DNA from: Owenweeksia sp048267305
Lineage (GTDB): Bacteria > Bacteroidota > Bacteroidia > Flavobacteriales > Schleiferiaceae
Assembly: GCA_048267305.1 (NCBI GenBank)
Contig: JBLWXT010000010.1
Coordinates: 1-64,000 of the forward strand
Reading direction: 5' to 3'
Length of the DNA stretch: 64,000 nucleotides
Position numbers and translations under genes: made by a program
Notes under the pieces: model-generated
What the model was told of the DNA's origin: nothing
The model's database searches: none
The model's input: the letters and a program-made list of their open reading frames with translations, nothing else
Part shown: positions 59,961-64,000 of the stretch, in pieces
Position numbering within the stretch: the stretch's first letter is position 1
Layout: every line of letters begins with the position of its first letter

Positions 59961-62015
59961 TTATTGCAATATTGATTTCCCACCTTTAGAATCATCAATC
60001 CCTGATGCCTCAAATAGCATATTAGGCAAGCTCAAATCCACTTCCAGGTACTCCAGATGAAGGCTCCAAAAGTCTGCTTCATTCAGTTTTAAAAGTTGTT
60101 GTTTTCTGCCTTGTTCTTCTTGCTGATCGGCCAGATTATCACGTGCCGTTTGCATTATCACCATCATGTATTGCCTGTAGCGTTCATCTCCACTTCCATC
60201 CATTAAAAATACCTTATGATACTTTTTTAAAACCTGATAGGCCTCTTCCACCTGTCCAAAATTGAAATAGGCTGCCGCCAGATTTAAAGCCCCATCAAGA
60301 TATTTAGGAGATATCCTCAAAGCCTCGTTGTAATAGGTTATGGCAGTTGATAAATCTCCTGAAAGCTGATAAACACTAGCCAGGTTGTTTACCACGTGAA
60401 TATTATAGGGATGGACGGAGTAGGCCTTCAACAACTCTTCTTTTGCCACAGGGTATTCCCCCAGATTGATAAGTGCCAAACCGCTGTAAAAGGAAGTGGG
60501 CAATGAGGTTGGATCAATATTGTAAAATTTATAATTACTGATGGCTTGAGATTCCGCCAGCATTAATGTCCACTGTGATGTAGCGCGCATGGCTGAAATT
60601 CTATTTGTATGAACCTCTCCCTGCCAACGTTGAAAACCTATGTAAGCCAGTACAGGGGTGATAAGCATTATTATAATGGCTAGCACTTTGGCTCTCTTTA
60701 CAGGCTTTAGTTGTGGCATGCTTAGCTGATGAAAGTACATACTAAAAATAATAGCAAACCCCGAGTACAGCAGACCCTGATGTAAAATCCTTTCTCGCGG
60801 AAAGCTAAAAAAGGAAACTACGGCATAGGCCATAATTCCCGAAAGGATAAGACCAACAAGAAGCCTTAGCTGTTGCGGATAAAACCGCTGGCACACTACC
60901 CTAAACCCGCAATACATAGCTGCCAATCCCATAAAAAGGAAAGCCAACAGCCCGATAATGCCTTGCTCGGAAAGCACCCATAGATAATCGTTGTGTGGCC
61001 GCTGAAACTGCACCATCCCTTGGCGGGATCGCCAGATGTCAGAACCGTACTTGGGGAACCATATTTTCCAGTTTCCGGGACCTACTCCCAGCAGTGACTG
61101 ATCATTAATCATTCGGGCTGTAGCCTTCCACATAAACAGGCGCTCATCAGCTGTAAAATCCTTGTCTGTGGCGTTTTCAAAGCCAAACCCATTTCTTAGT
61201 TCGGCATTGGGAGCCTCTTCAGGAATAGCCGTATAAAAAACCAAAAAACTCCCAACGGCAAATACCACTATACCGATTAAGATGGTCTTTATTGGCAGTT
61301 TACCCCTTCGTAAAGCTGTGGCTGAAATTACTAATACAACCACAAAAAAGCCTATCAAGGCAATGGCTGCCAACCAACCGGTTCGTGATTGGAGCAGACC
61401 AATTAGAAGTGACGAACAAACCAAAGCCAGTATGGATATTATTTTCCACAACCTCCTGAAATAATAGGCACCAAATCCCAGAAATGGTAACGCCAAAACC
61501 ATGGAGGATACAAGGAGATTTCTATGAGCCATGGTAGAACGTACGATATACAAATCCTGTGAATCTGCAGACTGCATAAATGCCTGAACCAGCTGGATAA
61601 TTCCAAACCCGCTTATAATGAAGGCCGCTAGAACCAAGCCTTTCACCAAAAGGTAAATTTGCTCTTCCTTTCCTGCCAAAGCCTGAATCAGCGTAAGCAT
61701 AAAAAGTAAAAACAAAACATCTTTCCCAACATTATAAAAGGCCTCCACACCATTAATGGCCCACAATGAAGAAACTATAGCTGTGACTAAAAAAAGGTAA
61801 AACGGAATAGCCTGTTTGGAACTAAGGAAGTGTTTAGCAGAATCGGCCCTATCCTTTGAAAACATGAGGAAAGGTGAGACCACAAACAGCAATGCAGCCA
61901 TATAGGTAAAGCGCGGCATTAAAACCGGATCCATCGTTACCCCTGACATCACCATTGGCAATATAGCCAGCCCTGCCCCCATTATTTTGATTGCGATATT
62001 TCCGCTCCAATTCAT
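59961..62015 (-). CDS. O-antigen ligase-like membrane protein with C-terminal TPR domain
   Basis: A 684-aa protein with about twelve hydrophobic helices in the first 450 residues and a large periplasmic loop. The Wzy_C/O-antigen ligase motif is visible: LGVGPGNWKIWFPKYG, RPHNDYLWVLSEQGIIGLLAF. The C-terminal part carries tetratricopeptide-like repeats (YNIHVVNNLASVYQLSGDLSTAITYYNEALRI, YLDGALNLAAAYFNFGQVEEAYQVL). This class joins or polymerises surface glycans at the inner membrane, or glycosylates proteins. TPR fusion is common in Bacteroidota; the substrate is unknown. The module of heptose genes 4 kb away could feed the same surface glycans. Confidence 0.9.
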   Translation of the reverse strand: MNWSGNIAIKIMGAGLAILPMVMSGVTMDPVLMPRFTYMAALLFVVSPFLMFSKDRADSAKHFLSSKQAIPFYLFLVTAIVSSLWAINGVEAFYNVGKDVLFLLFMLTLIQALAGKEEQIYLLVKGLVLAAFIISGFGIIQLVQAFMQSADSQDLYIVRSTMAHRNLLVSSMVLALPFLGFGAYYFRRLWKIISILALVCSSLLIGLLQSRTGWLAAIALIGFFVVVLVISATALRRGKLPIKTILIGIVVFAVGSFLVFYTAIPEEAPNAELRNGFGFENATDKDFTADERLFMWKATARMINDQSLLGVGPGNWKIWFPKYGSDIWRSRQGMVQFQRPHNDYLWVLSEQGIIGLLAFLFMGLAAMYCGFRVVCQRFYPQQLRLLVGLILSGIMAYAVVSFFSFPRERILHQGLLYSGFAIIFSMYFHQLSMPQLKPVKRAKVLAIIIMLITPVLAYIGFQRWQGEVHTNRISAMRATSQWTLMLAESQAISNYKFYNIDPTSLPTSFYSGLALINLGEYPVAKEELLKAYSVHPYNIHVVNNLASVYQLSGDLSTAITYYNEALRISPKYLDGALNLAAAYFNFGQVEEAYQVLKKYHKVFLMDGSGDERYRQYMMVIMQTARDNLADQQEEQGRKQQLLKLNEADFWSLHLEYLEVDLSLPNMLFEASGIDDSKGGKSILQ

Positions 62016-62050
62016 ACCGCCAATGTAATGAGATACGGCCTATATCTAAA

Positions 62051-62088
62051 AAAACAAAGCCGGCCACCTTAAGATAGGATGGCCGGCT
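62051..62088 (-). terminator. Rho-independent terminator of the beta-helix T9SS gene
   Basis: AGCCGGCCA (62058-62066) pairs perfectly with TGGCCGGCT (62080-62088), extended by CCT/AGG; on the minus strand a T-rich tract follows. It is 36 bp past the stop of the leftward gene. Confidence 0.9.
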
Positions 62089-62123
62089 GATAGATTACTT
62101 TTACTCTAAAAATAGAGAAATGC

Positions 62124-63614
62124 TTATTTCACAATAAGCTTTTGCGTGTATACAGCATCGCCACTATTGATGCGCAAGGCATACATACCTGCAGGCACTG
62201 AAAGTTGTAAGGTATTGAAGCCCGCATCCAACTTTATGCTAGTCAACAGGGTGCCTTTTAAATCGTAAACTTCAATATTACCAGGTGCTGCGAGTTCTAC
62301 ATTTAGCTTTCCTGAAGATGGATTAGGGTACACTTCAAATGCAGTTGCTTTATAATCCACAAGGCCCACATTGCTTTTTTCCATACAATCCCAGGTAGGA
62401 TTAAAGGTAACCTCACCCAAAGTGGCATCGTCCATCAGGTGAAAAATCACATCTTCGGCAGAAAGTCCAAGGGTAGTATCCAACTCCCAACAGTTGTTCA
62501 TCGCCATTACCGGCAAATCAGTATTATTATATAATGCATAAACAGTTGAGTTATTACCATTGCCCGAAAAGCTGTTTTTGCCTTCATTATAATTTGCCGC
62601 TGTAGTATCTCCCAGGTTAATGGCAGCCTTCCCGATAAGGGTAATACCCCAAAGATTGTGACGTATGGTATTGTAGGCCGCAATTACATTTAGGTTACCT
62701 GAGTTTGAGTTAAGCGAAATTCCACTACCACCAAGCATGGGGTTGTTTTGAGAATCATTACTATCCAAAACATTGGCACGGATATATCCAAAAACATCCG
62801 CCCCTCCCATGGTAATACCGTAGCGGTTATTCTTTACAATGTTACTGTCGATAACAGCATTTAAAGGCACACCCAGCAGGGAGGAAACAGATATACCCCC
62901 CACTTTATCGAGACTGCGATCGCCAATAATGGTATTGCCTATTACATAGGTAGTATCATTGGCACCACTTGGCCCAAGGTTAATTTGTGGTCGGTTAGAG
63001 TTGCCCTGCGTATTGGCTTCTAAATAGTTGTGCATAATCACTGCAGCCACCTCCTGGTTTGCACCAGAACCAAAAGCCGGAAGCTCATTATTTGTAAATA
63101 CCGAGTTTTTAACCACTGGCTTGCCTCGTGAAAAGTTGATGGCTCCACCGGTAGAAGCCCCGGATGAGTTATAGGAAACCTCGCTATTGGTCATTATAAA
63201 ATCCTCCGTAAGCACACGAAGGCCTCCTCCATTAAAAACTGAGGTATTGTTAAATCTAACCACCGAAAATTCTTCGAATCGGAAACCATAAAATGGTTTT
63301 AAGGTATCAGGACCTTTAATGGTGATTTTACCTGTATTTACATCAGAAATCAAGGTGCCGTAAACCCTTACCAGCATACCTGAATCAATGCGCCAAATAT
63401 TGGATTCACTAATTACAAGCGAGTCACTGGCGGCAATTTCCAGGCTGTCCGTCATCTGGAAATCTGTAGCCCCCAGTTTAATTACCTGACCAGGAAAATT
63501 ATTTACCAGAGAATCTAAATTCCAGTTTACCCCTGTACCGGGAGTAACCATATTTTGCGCATAGCCTCCAATGGCACAAAAGGCCAGTGCCACTGCAAAT
63601 AATGTGTTTTTCAT
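62124..63614 (-). CDS. Secreted right-handed beta-helix protein with T9SS type A sorting domain
   Basis: A 496-aa protein with a signal peptide (cleavage near GYA-QN). The body consists of parallel beta-helix repeats with Asn ladders (NNTSVFNGGGLRV, MTNSEVSYNSSG, VKNSVFTNNELPAFG, DSNIVKNNRYGITMGG, NTIRHNLWGITLIG). A type A sorting domain ends it (FEVYPNPSSGKLNVEL, MYALRINSGDAVYTQKLIVK region). Such folds often bind or cleave acidic polysaccharides, but no catalytic site was recognised. A -7 element lies upstream. Confidence 0.9.
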   Translation of the reverse strand: MKNTLFAVALAFCAIGGYAQNMVTPGTGVNWNLDSLVNNFPGQVIKLGATDFQMTDSLEIAASDSLVISESNIWRIDSGMLVRVYGTLISDVNTGKITIKGPDTLKPFYGFRFEEFSVVRFNNTSVFNGGGLRVLTEDFIMTNSEVSYNSSGASTGGAINFSRGKPVVKNSVFTNNELPAFGSGANQEVAAVIMHNYLEANTQGNSNRPQINLGPSGANDTTYVIGNTIIGDRSLDKVGGISVSSLLGVPLNAVIDSNIVKNNRYGITMGGADVFGYIRANVLDSNDSQNNPMLGGSGISLNSNSGNLNVIAAYNTIRHNLWGITLIGKAAINLGDTTAANYNEGKNSFSGNGNNSTVYALYNNTDLPVMAMNNCWELDTTLGLSAEDVIFHLMDDATLGEVTFNPTWDCMEKSNVGLVDYKATAFEVYPNPSSGKLNVELAAPGNIEVYDLKGTLLTSIKLDAGFNTLQLSVPAGMYALRINSGDAVYTQKLIVK

Positions 63615-63646
63615 ATATAAATTTTTGTTGTGTTTTAATTTGGCGG

Positions 63647-63654
63647 CAAAGGTA
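63647..63654 (-). promoter_or_regulatory. -7 element for the beta-helix gene
   Basis: TACCTTTG on the minus strand, a full match to TAnnTTTG, 32 bp before the ATG at 63614. No convincing -33 element. Confidence 0.45.
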
Positions 63655-63738
63655 GCTAAGCTTTCATTTCTGACAGAATTAACTCACTTTTAATTCAAAC
63701 AAATCCTCTTTACTTTAACACTCTCAAAATCAGAAAAA

Positions 63739-64000
63739 ATGGCTTACGATGAATTTCTCTCCGAACGTATATGCAATCAACTTAAAGCGAAAGGCATCCC
63801 TTATGAAGCCAAAAAAATGATGGGCGGCATTTGTTATATGGTAGATGATAAAATGTGTGTGGGCGTAATGAAAAACGAACTCATGCTCCGACTCAATCCA
63901 TCAGATGATGAACAAAACCTTAAACGCCCGGCAACAAGGCAAATGGATTTTACAGGTAGAATAATGAAAGGCTACATACTGGTAAACTCTGAGGGCACTG
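63739..64000 (+). CDS. TfoX N-terminal domain protein (partial, runs off the window)
   Basis: The first 87 codons of a gene that continues beyond the window. The protein starts MAYDEFLSERICNQL and contains MMGGICYMVDDKMCVGVMKNELMLRLNP, the pattern of the TfoX N-terminal family (MFGGxxFxxxGxMxxGV...LxLR). In Gammaproteobacteria TfoX regulates competence; stand-alone N-domain proteins like this in Bacteroidota have no defined role. The start codon follows an A-rich stretch with no Shine-Dalgarno. Confidence 0.85.
   Translation, partial: MAYDEFLSERICNQLKAKGIPYEAKKMMGGICYMVDDKMCVGVMKNELMLRLNPSDDEQNLKRPATRQMDFTGRIMKGYILVNSEGT

Overview
The window looks like a chromosomal segment of a marine-type member of the Bacteroidota (Flavobacteriia or a close relative). 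The grounds are -7 promoter elements of the TAnnTTTG type instead of -10 boxes, starts mostly without Shine-Dalgarno motifs, seven secreted proteins ending in type IX secretion (T9SS) sorting domains, an OmpA/PD40/TPR outer-membrane protein, and AsmA-like and YwqK-type proteins typical of the phylum. No rRNA, phage, transposase, CRISPR array or replication origin was seen. I would not name a genus from this evidence.

Layout. 0.1-9.9 kb: tRNA-Pro(GGG), thioredoxin reductase, a 1807-residue T9SS cargo protein, an alpha/beta hydrolase, lipoprotein MsrB and a two-helix membrane protein. 9.9-12.0 kb: an ECF42-type sigma factor with a helical C-terminal extension and two DGPF/YCII proteins in one operon, with a candidate autoregulatory promoter. 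12.1-15.5 kb: trmD, rplS, a small hypothetical and a PorE-like OmpA protein. 15.7-21.6 kb: a leftward run aroC, membrane protein, dicarboxylate/amino-acid symporter, AsmA-like protein. 21.7-29.2 kb: histidine degradation (hutI, hutG, then ftcD) interrupted by a leftward block of four unrecognised envelope proteins. 29.2-41.2 kb: a T9SS protein, yidC-pyrG, then three SurA/PpiD-type chaperone genes with moxR downstream, and guaB. 41.3-48.4 kb: two tandem paralogous giant T9SS type B proteins. 48.6-53.1 kb: a tight leftward operon of a YwqK-like protein, mnmA, a T9SS subtilase and a nitronate monooxygenase-like flavoprotein. 53.2-56.8 kb: a heptose activation module made of a three-domain fusion, a GHMP kinase and a sedoheptulose-7-phosphate isomerase. 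57.2-58.9 kb: an accessory island with two orphan genes bounded by their own GTT.../...AAC inverted core repeats and long imperfect hairpins (integron-cassette-like), followed by a lone antitoxin-like HTH gene. 58.9-64.0 kb: two more T9SS proteins, an O-antigen ligase-like TPR protein and the start of a TfoX-N domain gene.

The genes fall into three themes. The first is envelope building and surface display: YidC, the chaperones, AsmA, PorE-like protein, O-antigen ligase, heptose nucleotide synthesis and T9SS cargo. The second is core metabolism and translation: trxB, trmD, rplS, aroC, pyrG, guaB, mnmA and tRNA-Pro. The third is a small accessory component. The points most worth a second look are the cassette-like island (57.2-58.6 kb), the heptose fusion enzyme with an extra P-loop kinase domain (53.2-55.0 kb), the ECF42 operon with its candidate promoter, and the unevenly conserved tandem T9SS pair.
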